Shown here: positions 11,776 through 23,940 of the stretch, piece after piece
How positions within the stretch are numbered: the first letter of the stretch is position 1
Layout of the letters: each line of letters starts with the position of its first letter
Source of the DNA: Polytrichum commune
Taxonomy: Eukaryota > Streptophyta > Polytrichopsida > Polytrichales > Polytrichaceae
NCBI GenBank assembly: GCA_950295325.1
Contig: OX485806.1
Coordinates: 34,470,001-34,534,000 of the forward strand
Direction: 5' to 3'
DNA length: 64,000 nucleotides
Program-made: the position numbers and the translations under genes
Notes under the pieces: generated by a model
Databases searched by the model: none
Told to the model about the DNA's origin: nothing
The model's input: only the letters and a program-made list of their open reading frames with translations

Positions 11776-12159
11776 GTTCAAGATTGAAGCCTTCATATGA
11801 GTTCATTTTGAAGGGCTCTCAAATTTTAGCTGTTCACTTGAAGGGCTGGTTCGAATCTAAGACGTCAATCCAAGAATATAGAAATGAAATACAAAATTCA
11901 TATTAGATTTGTGCATGAATTATATGGCAAATGTTTTCCAATACAATGTGAAGAATTAAGAATCAACCATCTAACTCCACTTCTTGTAGTGACAATGCCC
12001 TGCGCTTGTTGGCTCTTGTGACAGACATATTACATTGAGAACTTCAACTAACGTCTTCATTTTCAATTTGAGATTGTGTTTTGAAGGGTTGTTTTGAGAG
12101 AGGTATATCTTGAAGGGCCAAATTGCGTTTGAAGGGCATTGAAGGCTTCAATCTTGAAC
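11776..12159. mobile_element. 384-bp inverted-repeat element upstream of the reductase gene
   Basis: GTTCAAGATTGAAGCCTTCA (11776-11795) is an exact inverse of 12140-12159. The interior repeats TTGAAGGGC several times toward both ends. It lies about 300-700 bases upstream of the gene's 5' region, so it could influence the promoter. Non-coding. Confidence 0.65.
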
Positions 12160-12506
12160 AACGGTTATTACCACTTATATATATTGTAGATTGTAGTTGC
12201 GCTTTGGACTCATAAAGCGCCCTAGTGACATGGCTTACGACTTAATTAGGTGTCCAATGAGTAAGAAGAGAGACCACATAAAAGGCCCACATATCCACAC
12301 GACTCGAAAGTTCCCCAAAAGTTCCCCATCCAAATTCTAGTGAATTTGACAGAATCCTCAACCGACTTACCGCCTTCCGCCAATAGCAACGAATAGATTT
12401 ATCCTCATCCATCCACATCCACGATTCATCAGATACGTTTCATCCAGTTCCATCCATCCGGAGATTGTGGCTCTGCGGAGAGTTATCCACCTTGTCTCCG
12501 AACTCC

Positions 12507-12515
12507 AAACCCTAA
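12507..12515 (+). promoter_or_regulatory. Telo-box-like motif AAACCCTAA in gene leader
   Basis: AAACCCTAA lies 160 bases upstream of the reductase start codon in a CT-rich leader. In plants this motif is common near transcription starts of highly expressed housekeeping genes. Role here is inferred from position only. Confidence 0.35.
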
Positions 12516-12673
12516 TTCTTCACCACCCGTCCTTTCCCACCACCGCATTCAGTGTTTCGTTTCCCCAACCTCTCGAAAGAAAATCTTCGGACACCATTTT
12601 TCACACCTGTACCTCAATTGAGAAGTTGTTTGTGTGTCGAACCCCGTGAATTCGAAAAGAAAATTGGGAAGAA

Positions 12674-15600
12674 ATGAATGCGGTAATGGCGATCGGAGCT
12701 TTCTCCGGTGCTCAGCTGAGCTCCTGTGCTGCATTTTCGTCTCAATCCGCGGGCCTCAACGTCGGACAGTCCATCGTCAAAATTGCTCCAAGGAGTGTTG
12801 CTGTCCGGGCTGCAGGTATGGAAGCAACAATCCTTGTGTGCAAGAAGTTTCCAACAATTTCTGTAGAATCACATACGTGCACATATAATTTCGTTCGAAT
12901 TGACCTATTAGAAATTTCAAGATATTGTGTTAGCGAGGAATTATGCCAGCTTAGTTTGTGGCATAAAAAAAAGTTTTTAGTTCTGTGTGGTCATGTGATT
13001 CCTCTGTTTTTAGCTGAACATTTTTGTGGGTTAAGCTACTTTAAAACATTACCTTACTCAAGGGTTTAGTTTAGCGGATGTTTGAGTCTGATATGGAGGA
13101 GATTTTCAACTATGGCTACAGAATCACATACATACAAATTGACCTATTAGGAATCTCAAGCTCTTGTGTTAGCAAGGAATTATGCCAGCTTGATTTGTGG
13201 CATAAGAAAATGAATTGAGTTCTGTGCAGTTATGTGTTTCCTCAGTATGTGTACATTTTGTGGTTAGGTTCTTGTGAACCTTTCCTTAATACATGCACAT
13301 ACAAATTTGTTTGAATTGCCCTGTTAGAATTTTCAAGCTCTTGTGTTGCAAGGAGTACATGCCATTTGAGTTTGTCGCATACGAAAAGGATTAAGGATTA
13401 TGCATTGAGTTTGTGCTTTCTCTTTAAGTTTTAAGCTCACCATTTTAGCGGTTAGGCTACTTCAGGACATTACTTTACACAAGGTTTTAGTCGATATACG
13501 AAATTCTCACCAATGGTTGCAGAATCACATACATGCACGTGTATTTGTTCAAATCGTCCTATTAGAAAATACAAGCACTTGTGATAGCAAGGAATTATGC
13601 CATCTTAGTTTGTGGCATAAGAAAAGGATTGAGTTCTATGTGGCCATGTGGTTCGTTTGTTTTAAGCTCATCGTTTTCGTGGTTTAGGTTCTTGTACAAG
13701 GAAATTCTCAACAATGGCTACAGAGTACCATACATGCACAGACATTTTTTTTTAGAATTGGCCTATTAGAAACTTCAAGCCCTCGTGTTGCATGGAATAA
13801 TGCCAGATTAGTTTGTGGATTAGGGTACTACATGACATTACCTTACCTAAGGGTTTAGTTTAAATAAGAAATTCTCACAAATGGCGGCAGAATCATGAAT
13901 TATGTCAGCTTAGTTTATAGTATAAGAAAAGATTTGAGGTCTGTGGTCATGTGCTTCCTCTGTTTTAAGCTCACCATGCTTGTGGGTTAGGCTACTTCAG
14001 GACATTACCTTATGGAAGGGTTTAGTTTAACAGATGCTATGGAGCTGATGTTTACTGATGTTTACCAATTTGAACAACTATACAAGAAATTCTCAACAAT
14101 GGCTGTAGAATTACATACATGCACATACAAATTTCTATGGATTGACCTTCCAGAAATTGCGAGCTCTTATGGAGCAAAGAATTATGCCAGCCTAGGCTGG
14201 GCATAAGAAAAGATATGAGGTCTGTGTGGTCATGTGGTTCTTCTGTTTTGAACTGACTATTTCTGTTTGTTAGGCAACTTCATGACATTACCTCACCCAA
14301 GGGTTTAGTTTAGTGGATGTTTGAGTTTGAACAACTCTTGTACAAGGAAATCCTCAGCAATGGCTGCAAAGTCACATAAATGCACATACAAATTTAGTTG
14401 AATTGACTTATTAGAAAATTTCAAGCTTTTGTATTAGCAAGGAGTTATGCCAGCTTAGTTTGTGGCATGAGAAAAGTCTTGAGGTCTTTGTGGTAATGTG
14501 CTTCCTCAATTTTGAGCTCACCACGTTTGTGGGTTAGGCTGCGTTAGGACATTACCTTACCAGTGGTTAAGTCTAGTGGATATTTGAGTCCGATATGGAG
14601 GGTTATTGATCCAATTAATTCTTGTACAAGGAAATTCTCAACAATGGCTGCAGAATCACATACATACATGCACACAAATTTGTTCAATTTGATCTATTAG
14701 AAATTTAAGCTCTTGTGTAGCAAGGAATGATCCTGGCTTAGTTTCAGGGCATAAGGAAAGATTTGAGCTCTGTGTGGTCATGTGGCTCCTCTGTTTTAAG
14801 CTCAACATTTGTTTGGGTTAGGCTACTATATATTGAATTACCTTACCTGGGAGTTCAGTTTAGCGGATGTTTCGAGTCTGATATGTGGGGTTATCGTTTT
14901 GCAGGAGAGCCATCTGACAAGTCACTCGAGGTTATGCGCAAATTCTCAGAGCAGTATGCAAGGAAATCCGACACCTTCTTCTGCGTGGACAAGGGTGTCA
15001 CCGCTGTGGTTGTGAAGGTGTGTTTCACATTCTTCTAACCATCTTGAGTGATTTGCAGATTAAAGAACAAGAAGCTTGCCAAGGAGGAGCTAATAGTGTG
15101 TGTGATTTCATTTTATCAAATCTGATGATTGATTGCCATTGAGAAGAATTTTCTGACTTAAAAGATACTGTGAATTTTGGTGAGGGTTTAGTCATTCCAA
15201 AAATTATGGAGCTGGGCAAGAGCTAATAACGTGGATTTGTTCGTGTTATGGAAATGGATGATTGGCATCGAGAAGGATTTGTGACTTGAAGGTATCATGA
15301 ATTTTGCTGAGCATTTAATCATTCTAAAAATTATGGAGCTGGTCAGGAGGTAAGAAATGTGGGTTTGTTCATGGTATGAAATTGGATGAGTGCCACGGAG
15401 AAGAATTTTCTGACTTGAAGATATCATGAATGTTGCTGAGGATTTAAACACTTAAAAACTCATGGAGCTGGGCAAGAGCTAGAAATGTAGGTTTGTTCAT
15501 GTTATGAAACTGGATGATAGGCATTGAGAAGGATTTTTTGACTTGAAGATACTCTGTATGTCATTGAGAATTTAAGCATTCCTAAAACTCTGGATCCGGG

Positions 15601-18476
15601 CAATAGCTAATAATGTGGGTTGATAAATGTTATGAAATTGGATGATTGACATTGAGAAGAATTTCTGACCTGAAGATATCATTGCAGGGTTTGGCTGAAC
15701 ACAAGGACACTTTAGGCGCCCCTCTTTGCCCCTGCAGGTCAGTGGCCCCATTCAATGGGGAATACTTCTGTTCATCAGTTCTGATAAAAAGTTAGTTGTT
15801 TTTGCTTTGCAAATTAGTTGTAAAAGGTGCTTTGTGTTGGGCCCTGCAATCATGGTGTTTACTCAGAAGGAAGTCACCTCTTAACGAAGATGTCATAAGG
15901 TAGATGGGTCATAAATGGTTACCTTTTTTGACTAGCCCACTTCTCTTAGGACATGAAACATGCGATTAGTAGCAGATGGTTAGCAATTCCAAATTGAGGC
16001 CGTAACCACTTTCATCATAATATTTAGAGCTCATATGAATATCTTATTTACTGCCAGTGTGAAGATTCTTGTGCTCATTAAATGGTCATATAGGTTCCCC
16101 CAATTATGTTGACTATTGAGCTTAGAATGGTTAATGTGTTTTGAGCACATAATTAATCTCTTATAAAGACATGTCGTTTTGGTGTTCATTCTTGGATCCA
16201 CACCTAATCACACACCACTTAAATGTGGGTGTCCTATTAAGATAAGTAACCGAATTAGACATGCTACCTTATTAGAAATTGTCACTGAGTCAAAGCTTGT
16301 GGCATGGTGCAGGCATTATGATGACAAGGTTGCTGAGGTTCAACAGGGATTCTGGAACTGTCCTTGTGTCCCCATGCGCGAAAGGTGCATATCTCCTACA
16401 TATTCTTTGGCCATATTCTGATCACAAAGTAACTCAATTTGTGAATTACCAATCAGAGTTTGATCAAATTGAAATAAGGGCACTTTACACTAGAGCTTGA
16501 GGGCCTGTGATCATTGACATCTAAAACCTCTCATTGGTGGAAAATGCCAAGACCGTCACTTCATTTTACACTAGAGCCTGAGGGCTGAAGGGACTAAGGA
16601 AGTTTGAAGGGATGAACAAATCTACATGGAGTCCTACATGGCATGCAATGGATAATGTTTCATGGTCTTTTGGATTTTGTATGAAGCCCACCTCAAAGAG
16701 GTCGGTCTCAAAACAAAATTGGGAGATCACAACACTTCAAAATCTCATAACCCTTGATTAAGCATAATCTATTGTGTAGAAGGGCCCACGTGAAAAGGAT
16801 GGTTATGAAATAGCATTCAGCTGAGAGGCTTAGTGCATATGTTTGTACACCACATTTGAAGGCCTATGACTACACGAAATTCAATTTCAACTTTCCATGG
16901 CCTTTGGATTAGTTTCGTGGGCCCTCACAATTTCATGGTCACAGTGTTTAGTGGCCTCTAAGTTCTGGGGACCAGCAGGGAAAAAAGACCTGGCAATATA
17001 CAAACTCTTTAAACAGGTCTGGGGTGTCAGCAATTTGTGTCCAATTTTCAAGTACCTACTTGGACACTTTACCTGTAGGAGGAGCATTTATATATGTGCC
17101 CCGCTTAATGTGTTAGTAATAAGGTAGATGTGTGTTATGTGGATACTTTTCTCTGCATCCACTTGTAGGATATGGAACATGCAAATAATGCGAGATGATT
17201 GGCAAATCCAAATTGTGCTTGTAGCCATTTGCATTATATTTTCTGGCGCAACCGTTATTAATGTGAAGATTCTTGTGCTCATTAAGTAGTCATAACCAAT
17301 CACTCAAGACATTTTGCACCTGATGTGGAGAAGTATTAGGTAGTGCAAATTTAGCATGTGTAGGAAGATGGAAATCAAGAGGACTACAAAATTTTCAGTA
17401 ATTTAATTCCTTAAATTGAAATTATTGTGGATTTTTGAAGCCAAAAGTTGGTCCAAACATATTACCAATGTCTAGAGTCTGTCATAACCGCCCATTTTGA
17501 GGTGAATTCCTCCTCATTTGAGCACTCAAAACTAGGGACATGTGTCATGGCACTATTGATTCCGGTCCAATCGAAATCCAATCCCAGCTTGATCAAAATT
17601 CTAGTACCCTATAGATTCTCGATGGGGTCTTTAATCGCGAATATGTGGTTCGACTCGGAGTCCGCCCTAATCATGTTGACTCTTGAATTTAGAATGTTTT
17701 GAGCACATAGCATATTTTGAGCACATAGTCCAATCCTTTTTGAATACATGTCTTCTTGGTGTTCATTCTTACATTTACACCAAAGTGCATACCACTAAAT
17801 TATAGGTGTCCAGATTATTGTTGTGTCGGAATGAGGCATGTCTACCTTAGTTCTTATTGAGAAACCCATTTTTGTGTATGGCATCTTCGTTCTGCCGACT
17901 TACTGGGTGTACACTTATTTCTTAGTGGTGGGCCAATTTTTTTAATATTTTCAATATATGCATGTGCAGGAAGGAGTGCCACTGCATGCTCTTCCTCACT
18001 CCTGACAACGACTTTGCAGGCACAGATCAGGTATTGGTTACTTCAACTTGAAATGGATCTCATGTTTTGTAATGCTTTTCAATGACACTCTAGAAGAAAT
18101 CTGATATACTGAATACTCTAGGTTACTATGCTATTCGTTACTAATTTATTCAAACATGCAAATACTGAAATATGGAAAAAAGTTCAACGTGGTGGTAGTG
18201 AATTTCATTAAACCTCGTGTCATTCAGTCCTGTTGACATTCCGTCCATTTGTATGTGATTCAAGATTAATTTTGCTTGCTTAATATGGATTTACAAGTTA
18301 TTGAGTAACTCAGAATCAGCCTGACGAGTTTAGAGTAGGCAAATAAAACTACATGACTTTGCTATGCTCATGATAAATTGTATAGTAATCTACAGTATAC
18401 TCAACGTGATGTATGTGCTGGTTGGTCGCAGAAAATTTCATTGCAAGAGATTAGCGAGTTGACAGCAAACTACTGA
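12674..18476 (+). CDS. FTRC: Ferredoxin-thioredoxin reductase, catalytic (beta) chain
   Basis: Six exons with GT-AG introns: 12674-12815, 14905-15017, 15688-15737, 16313-16384, 17970-18030 and 18432-18476, giving 160 residues. The enzyme passes electrons from photoreduced ferredoxin to thioredoxins in the plastid stroma through a [4Fe-4S] cluster and an adjacent disulfide. Residues 1 to about 46 are Ser/Ala-rich and look like a transit peptide. The family Cys pattern is complete: C99-P-C101, C118-P-C120 and C129-H-C131. By family numbering C99, C118, C120 and C129 bind the cluster and C101-C131 form the disulfide; H130 is the usual neighbour. CRHYDDK and FWNCPCVPMRER are family signatures. 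The ATG at 12674 fits the family length and transit peptide. The last exon, ending in ANY, is short but in frame and family-like. It is the only copy in the window and appears intact, despite repeats in introns 1 to 4. Confidence 0.95.
12830..14900 (+). repeat. Tandem repeats filling intron 1 of FTRC
   Basis: The 2.1 kb intron is built of about nine diverged head-to-tail units of roughly 200-290 bp. Each runs through (G)CAGAATCACATACATGCAC, GAATTGACCTATTAGAAA, GGAATTATGCCAGCTTAGTT, TGTGGTCATGTGGTTCC and GGTTTAGTTTAGCGGATG. Unit starts are near 12866, 13119, 13290, 13521, 13724, 13889, 14108, 14368 and 14651. The last unit runs to within about 25 bases of the 3' splice site (GAGTCTGATATG is shared with internal units). 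Confidence 0.8.
15125..15687 (+). repeat. Tandem repeats filling intron 2 of FTRC
   Basis: Five units of about 128 bp, anchored on GCATTGAGAAG(A/G)ATTT and ACTTGAAGATATCATGAAT at about 15131, 15262, 15391, 15518 and 15646. The fifth unit is cut by the 3' splice site: GACCTGAAGATATCATTGCAG is the intron end, so the repeat unit includes the acceptor region. Confidence 0.85.
15895..16272. mobile_element. AAGGTAGATGGG-type element in FTRC intron 3
   Basis: Left end ATAAGGTAGATGGGTCATAA, right end GACATGCTACCTTAT. It occupies two thirds of the 575-bp intron and stops about 40 bases before the acceptor. It is the most complete copy of the family and served as reference for the others. Confidence 0.65.
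16478..16957. mobile_element. GGGCCACTTCACAC MITE, degenerate copy in FTRC intron 4
   Basis: Starts GGGCACTTTACACTAGAGC after TAA and ends near TTTCATGGTCACAGTG, then GTGGCC. Internal blocks (CTACATGGAGTCCTACATGG; TTTCATGGTC; GTGGGCCCTCACAATTTCAT) match the copies at 35098 and 36784. More diverged than the intergenic copies, hence older. Confidence 0.65.
17119..17850. mobile_element. AAGGTAGATGGG-type element in FTRC intron 4, enlarged
   Basis: Left end TAAGGTAGATGTGTG, right end GGCATGTCTACCTTA. The outer parts match the intron 3 copy, but about 350 bases of unrelated sequence (about 17311-17655) sit in the middle. It ends about 120 bases before exon 5. Confidence 0.5.
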
Positions 18477-18959
18477 GCTAGTGTTGGAGCTATTTGTACC
18501 ATGATTTCTTCATGTTAATTGTAGGAGGACCTTATTGTCTTTCTGGTGCTATTATGTGGCTGAAAAGTGGATGGCTACATAGTCAATTTCATAGTACCAC
18601 AATTCTGTAATGATATTGTCCAGAGTGTAAATTTTTGCGCTGGAATGTAGCATAAACCTGTCTTGCACCCTCAATTCTATCATAAAAGTTCTTTTGTATT
18701 TGGGTTGGTGTTTGTGCCACTTGGTCAGATGGTGTGAATGAAATCTTATTATAAAAAGAGATGAATATGTACAGATTTATGTGCATGTGAGCTTATAACT
18801 TGACTTGAAAACAGGGAATATTGTAAATGAGGAATGCCAGTTCGGTTCTCTTTATTTGTGATTTGGCTAACAGTGTTCTCCCAAGAGAAGTGAAGTGAAA
18901 GCTTGAGCAATCAAAAGAATGCTTGCAATAACCAACCATATTCATTGGTGCCGTTGATG
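18477..18959 (+). other. FTRC 3' untranslated and downstream sequence
   Basis: Follows the FTRC stop codon. T-rich sequence that probably holds the 3' UTR; the poly(A) site cannot be fixed from sequence alone. No other feature is seen. Confidence 0.4.
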
Positions 18960-19680
18960 TTGAAATTTATGCCAACCCTGGAGGTGCTCTGGTTGTAGAC
19001 AAAATTTGCACATTCTTTCTGAGATATCTAGTAACGAAACTCACAACTTCAAAGGAGATGGTGCATGTTCTCTCTTCTCTAGGCAAGGTGGAGTTTGCAC
19101 AAAAGCAGATGGTTGTCTCAATAAATGTCGCCATTGGAGTGCCGCTCCAAATTTTGACAATTTCAACAAGATTGCCAAGGTTGTTGGTGTTTGTTGGTGG
19201 AGACGCTTTGACAACTGCATATGACAAGGATGATTTGAGTTGGGAAATGGGAATCCACTTTTTGATCGATAGTCACCTTGGATCTCAAGACGAGGGACGA
19301 TGATACGAAGAAATTTCTCATGTCATTTATGGTCTTGATTTGAGGAGAGGCGGCATCGTTGGAGGCATAAATATTCATAAACTTGTCGCAAATCAGGCCA
19401 GATGCCTAACAAATATGGGTATTTGTGATCATATTGTAAGTTGGGTGGACCAAATTTGCTCATGACACTCCATGACTAGTGGTTGTGGAAACCAGAAATG
19501 CACCATCCGAATTTGCAACATGCATCTTCCCACACATGTTGAACAAGTTAATGTTTGCCAATATGGTTGGAGCGAGCTTGAGAAAGCTTGCACTCATGCA
19601 TGAAGCATCTTCATTGACAATGCATGCATGAAAGCGATTGGCCATAACTAGAATTTCCTCCAAAATACATGAGACACAAT
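18960..19680 (-). other. Unrecognised stretch with several short minus-strand frames
   Basis: Three consecutive minus-strand frames (19460-19663, 19163-19378, 18967-19227) of 67-86 residues lie close together and could be pieces of one decayed gene or exons of an unknown one. I recognise no motif and see no convincing splice pattern joining them, so no function is given. Confidence 0.2.
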
Positions 19681-19819
19681 ATAGTTAAGAATTTGGATTA
19701 CATACAATTCATGAGTTACAATGCATCCTACTAATTTGTTGAGATCTTTGTAAACTTTCATTAAAACCCAACACCACATACTAATATGTGAAATTACAAA
19801 ATTTTGACAATTCTAAGTA

Positions 19820-19975
19820 AAGTTGTTAATGTTCTAAAATGTCCAAATGACCGATTTGACATTTGTTGGCAAAATATGAGATATACAATAAATAGATATA
19901 GCATTGCGTAACTCCAAATTATAAGTGACACTAAATACAATATTTAGTATAGTCACCAATCACATTATAGATATT
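19820..19975. repeat. MITE arm
   Basis: Contains TTTGTTGGCAAAATATGAGA and GCATTGCGTAACTCCAAATT, then CACTAAATACAATATTTAGT. This is the reverse complement of the arms that flank insertion A at 4064-6010 and resembles the end of 42829-43026. Confidence 0.5.
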
Positions 19976-20453
19976 AACTAAACTTATGTATACTAACTAA
20001 AATATCATATTACCAATATTGTTGCAACAATCCCTTCTTGCCAACAAATTCAACAACATGCTGACAAATCATTACATTCAAAATCAACACAACACCAATG
20101 AATGTTAACTACCTCCAACACATTACATCATTAATATAATTGAATATAATTGGATAAATCATGTACATTCCAATTACAAGCTAGGTATACTTCTACAACT
20201 ATTGTAAGTCAATTTCGCTCATTCATGTATAATACACAAAAAAAAATTGGTTGGTTGGAAATGTGGTGTTTAATGAAATGAAATTAAATCAATTTTAGAG
20301 TCTAGGAAGCCAAAAGGCTTATGGGACTAAAAGTACATCAAGATGGTGTCAAACCGATTAATTCCCTACAATGGCAAAGTGTAGTAACATTTGTGACATG
20401 GAAGCTAATATCAACTTGATGGTCCAATTGAATAGACTTGAGACTCCCTAATA

Positions 20454-21397
20454 CCGTAGTTTACTAGCAGGTTAGGCAACTTGCTGCCTAATATTTAATT
20501 AAAGTTCAAAAAGTAAGTTCGGCACCTAAAAATAGTATATTCATATTTCCGGCAATTTTCTCTTTTAATTTTTAAAAATTCGGCTTACATTCATTTTTAA
20601 TTTTCTATTTCAACTTATATCTTGTACATCTCTCTTGCATTGAATGACAAGTAAGATGTGAGTGAAGAGTTGAGAATGCTCTGTGCTTTATGCAAGTAGA
20701 GTGGAGTTGTGTTCAACAATGCATATGGGATATGTAAACTTTGAGGTGAAGCACCTAGTTAGACGTCATTTTTATAACACGCATAACTTTAGCATAGAGT
20801 CTTCAAATGATATAAAATTTGTTGGAGGTGAAATATTACTTGATTTCTAAACTTTTCTTAGACCAACAAAATTCCAAAAAAGTTGATCTTCTATGCACAA
20901 ATGAGCTCCAAAAACCTGTTATGAACACATTTTAATTTTTTGATCTTTACACGGCTGCAATGTTTTGTCCATATCTTTTGCATAAAGACTTATTTTGACA
21001 CAAAACTTGTTGGAGGTGGAAGAAGGATTGATTTCTCAACTTTTGTTAGTTGGACAAAATCCTATAAAAACTTCATCTTCTATGCTCAATTGGACTCCAA
21101 AAATTTGTGTACAACACATTTGAAAAGCCTCGCCTAGAGTCTTGCTACTTCTTAACCCGTATTCTTTGTGGACTAATGTACGTGAGCTTGATTACAAAAG
21201 GAGCACCTTCTCTCCTTCAAAATTCACATATGCTTCCACTGTAAGTAAAACTCTAGTGAGAAGTAAAAATTTCTTACTTTTAGGCAATTTTGAAAAATAA
21301 TTAATTTTATATTCGGCAAAAAATGCCAATAATATTCCAAAATTTTAGGCATCTATTTTTAGAATTATTTTGTGCCGAACCTGCTATTAAACTACGG
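20454..21397. mobile_element. CCGTAG inverted-repeat element, TA-flanked, 0.94 kb
   Basis: Left end CCGTAGTTTACTAGCAGGTT, then AGGCA; right end is the inverse (TGCCGAACCTGCTATTAAAC, then TACGG), about 27 bp with few mismatches. Both sides are flanked by TA, as for Tc1/mariner-type insertions, although the ends do not match Stowaway. Inner arms also repeat (CGGCACCTAAAAATAG against AGGCATCTATTTTTAGAA). No transposase frame. A shorter relative is at 29854-30320. Confidence 0.7.
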
Positions 21398-21415
21398 TAC
21401 TACTTTCGATAGTAG

Positions 21416-21730
21416 AAAACTATGCCGAAAATAACCGCAGCCGAAATCGGGTGCAGTTGTTTTGACCAGCCTGATCTGCAGTCACTAAATGACTGCGGAT
21501 TTGTTTTTTTTGTTTAACAACTAAAATTTTAGGAATATGGGGGCGTGTAATATACCGTTGGAAAGTTCTTGAAAATACCTTTCCAACGGTATATTCCACG
21601 CCCCCCAAAAAATTCAAAATTATAGTCACAAAACGAAAAAGAAAAATTTGTAATCATTTAGCAACTGCAGATCAGGCTGATCAAAAAAACCGCAACCAAT
21701 TTCAGCTGCAGTTTTTTTGGGCATAGTTTT
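21416..21730. mobile_element. Fold-back element, copy 2
   Basis: Ends AAAACTATGCC and GGCATAGTTTT; the centre is the strong palindrome CCGTTGGAAAG - CTTTCCAACGG. It is homologous along its length to 8744-9048 and better preserved. It lies 18 bases from the end of the CCGTAG element, so one may have inserted next to the other. Confidence 0.75.
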
Positions 21731-23940
21731 CTATAACACTAAATAGGATATTTAGTATATGATATTGTATTTCTTCTTAAATAGTGATCGAAATTTATCT
21801 CTAACAGAGTGAAATGTTTGTGGTAACTAATTTTCATGTAAGAGAGTTGCAAAACAATGCCATTGAAGAAGGTTACTTGCAATCGGAGAACCTTCCACTC
21901 CTAGAATGGTAAACATTGCTCTACATGCCTTACTCTATTAAATAAGTACAATTTTGCATGAAATTTATAAAAAGACAGAACTACCATGATCACATCATTC
22001 ATTAACAAAACATGAGTCACATTTTCTTGTACAAATATGCTTCAACCTTTGTACTTGTGCAAGCACAAAAATTTAGGGAATTGTTGCCCATCGCAACCAA
22101 CCCAATTGACATATCACTTTAACAAATGTTGACATGTTGGTGATTGAGAAACAAGTTTTTTATGTGTGACTCAACTAAACTCATCTGGTATGCTCCAATA
22201 GTGAACCCTTCTTAACAGCAGCCTAAAAATATTTAGAGAGAACCAACTTTGTACAGGTGATATATACCGTTAGAAAGATTATTACATATAAGCAAGTCCA
22301 ACCAAAAACAATTAGAATTTACCTTTCCTTCCTCTTTCCTTGTAATTCTCTCATTTTCCTCTCTCCCTCCCCACTTTATACATTTCTTGGGTCTTCCATA
22401 GCCCTGATAAAAATCGTGTTCAATTGAGCTTTAATAAATCCCGAGATTATGTCTATGTGTTTCAAGAAATGAAACAAACAAAGATGCTAAAAGAAATATG
22501 CAACGCCAGTTAAAATAAGGAATACTACTTTGATGACCCTGATTGTCTAAAGCAGCATTCAATATAGGTTTCATAACCATAATTGTCCAAGGAATGTGCT
22601 CACAACATAATTTGCCCATTCTTACTCATTTGCATAGTCCTCTTTGCCCACTCTAGCTCACTCTTGGTTGTTATTATTTTGATCTACAATGTTTTGGGGC
22701 TTCCATACTAATAACCCAACATAGAATAAGGTTGATGCCATATTGAAAACAGAAAATTGAAAGAGAATGCCAGTTTATAACAGAAAAGATAATTACAACC
22801 TGCCTGCAGCCCCTTGCTTGTTGCAAACAAGGTTAATGATATCCTCCAACTCAACATGACTTTTGGTCGGAAGTTGATGTTTTATGCAGACAACACCTTC
22901 CATGTTCGGTGCATGCTTTTAGGTGATGTGGAGGTAGGAGCAAAGAACATTCTATAACTTCATTGAGGGTCAAACTCATTTTGGCATGCCAAAAACTGCT
23001 AAAATGAGTTAGCCTCAATGAACAAAAAAAAAGGTTGCTCTGTATTCAGATTCAAACACAACTTCCGAGCATACACCACAAGTATGAAGAATTGCTGATA
23101 TCGGATGCAAAGAATACAGAAGTATAGAAAATCATAGGGGACCAAGTTTTAACTTCCATCAAATCTGTTGCATTGATTATATTGTACCCAATTAAACTCT
23201 ATTGCCATGCACGTTGAAGCAAATACACATTACCAGGCTGTTCAGAAATCCAGACTGCTTCTGAAAGCTGCAGCAGACATAAAAGCAACAAGCAGTTGCA
23301 AGGGTTGCTCTTGTACCTTCAGCTGCCTTTCAAAACGAAGGTTAGTTGCATGGGATTAAGAAAGACTCCCATACCCTTCAGTTACCTGTAATGACAGAAA
23401 ACAGCAGGTCAAGCAACTTAGACCATATGCACCAAAAAGTCAATATGCAAGGAGCTGATTTGGCAACAGGGAGCAAAATAAGGACATCAAAAAATCAATA
23501 CGTTACAGAGCCTTAGAGTGCCTAGCTGGGATATATACCATGGTCATCAAAAGAGTGGTAGGCATTCTAAGCCACCCACACTCATCAGGAGTTCTGTGTC
23601 TCTTACAATTTCGTTGGCCACCCCTCTTTTATAAGTCGCGGGACTTGGACACTAGGGCAGGACTGAAGTTTATGTTTCTCCTTGTGTTCGAGGTCTACCT
23701 AGCTTTTTTTTCTCCTTGCCAACAGAAAAGACAGACAGTCTCCGAAATTCCTACTTAAGCACTTAACAATGTGTTTACAACTCTTCTACGCACTACAGAA
23801 TCAATTTAGTTTTTCCTATGTGGATGAAGAGTGCAATTTGAAGTACTTCGTTTCTTTTGCATCTCCATCGTCCAGTTTCAATGTCTTTTGAATAAACACA
23901 ATCTACAAATGCCAATATGACGGAGATGCGCACAGGAGTC
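21731..23940. other. Gene-free stretch and 3' flank of the epimerase gene
   Basis: No coding region recognised. The part next to 23941 should include the 3' UTR of the minus-strand epimerase gene. A short inverted pair (TTGAGGGTCAAACTCATTTT at about 22963 and AAAATGAGTTAGCCTCAATG at 23000) forms a small hairpin. Confidence 0.4.

Noticed and set aside
16179-16500. Two plus-strand frames around FTRC exon 4
   Set aside because: They read through exon 4 into intron sequence; splice sites and family alignment define the true exon 16313-16384.
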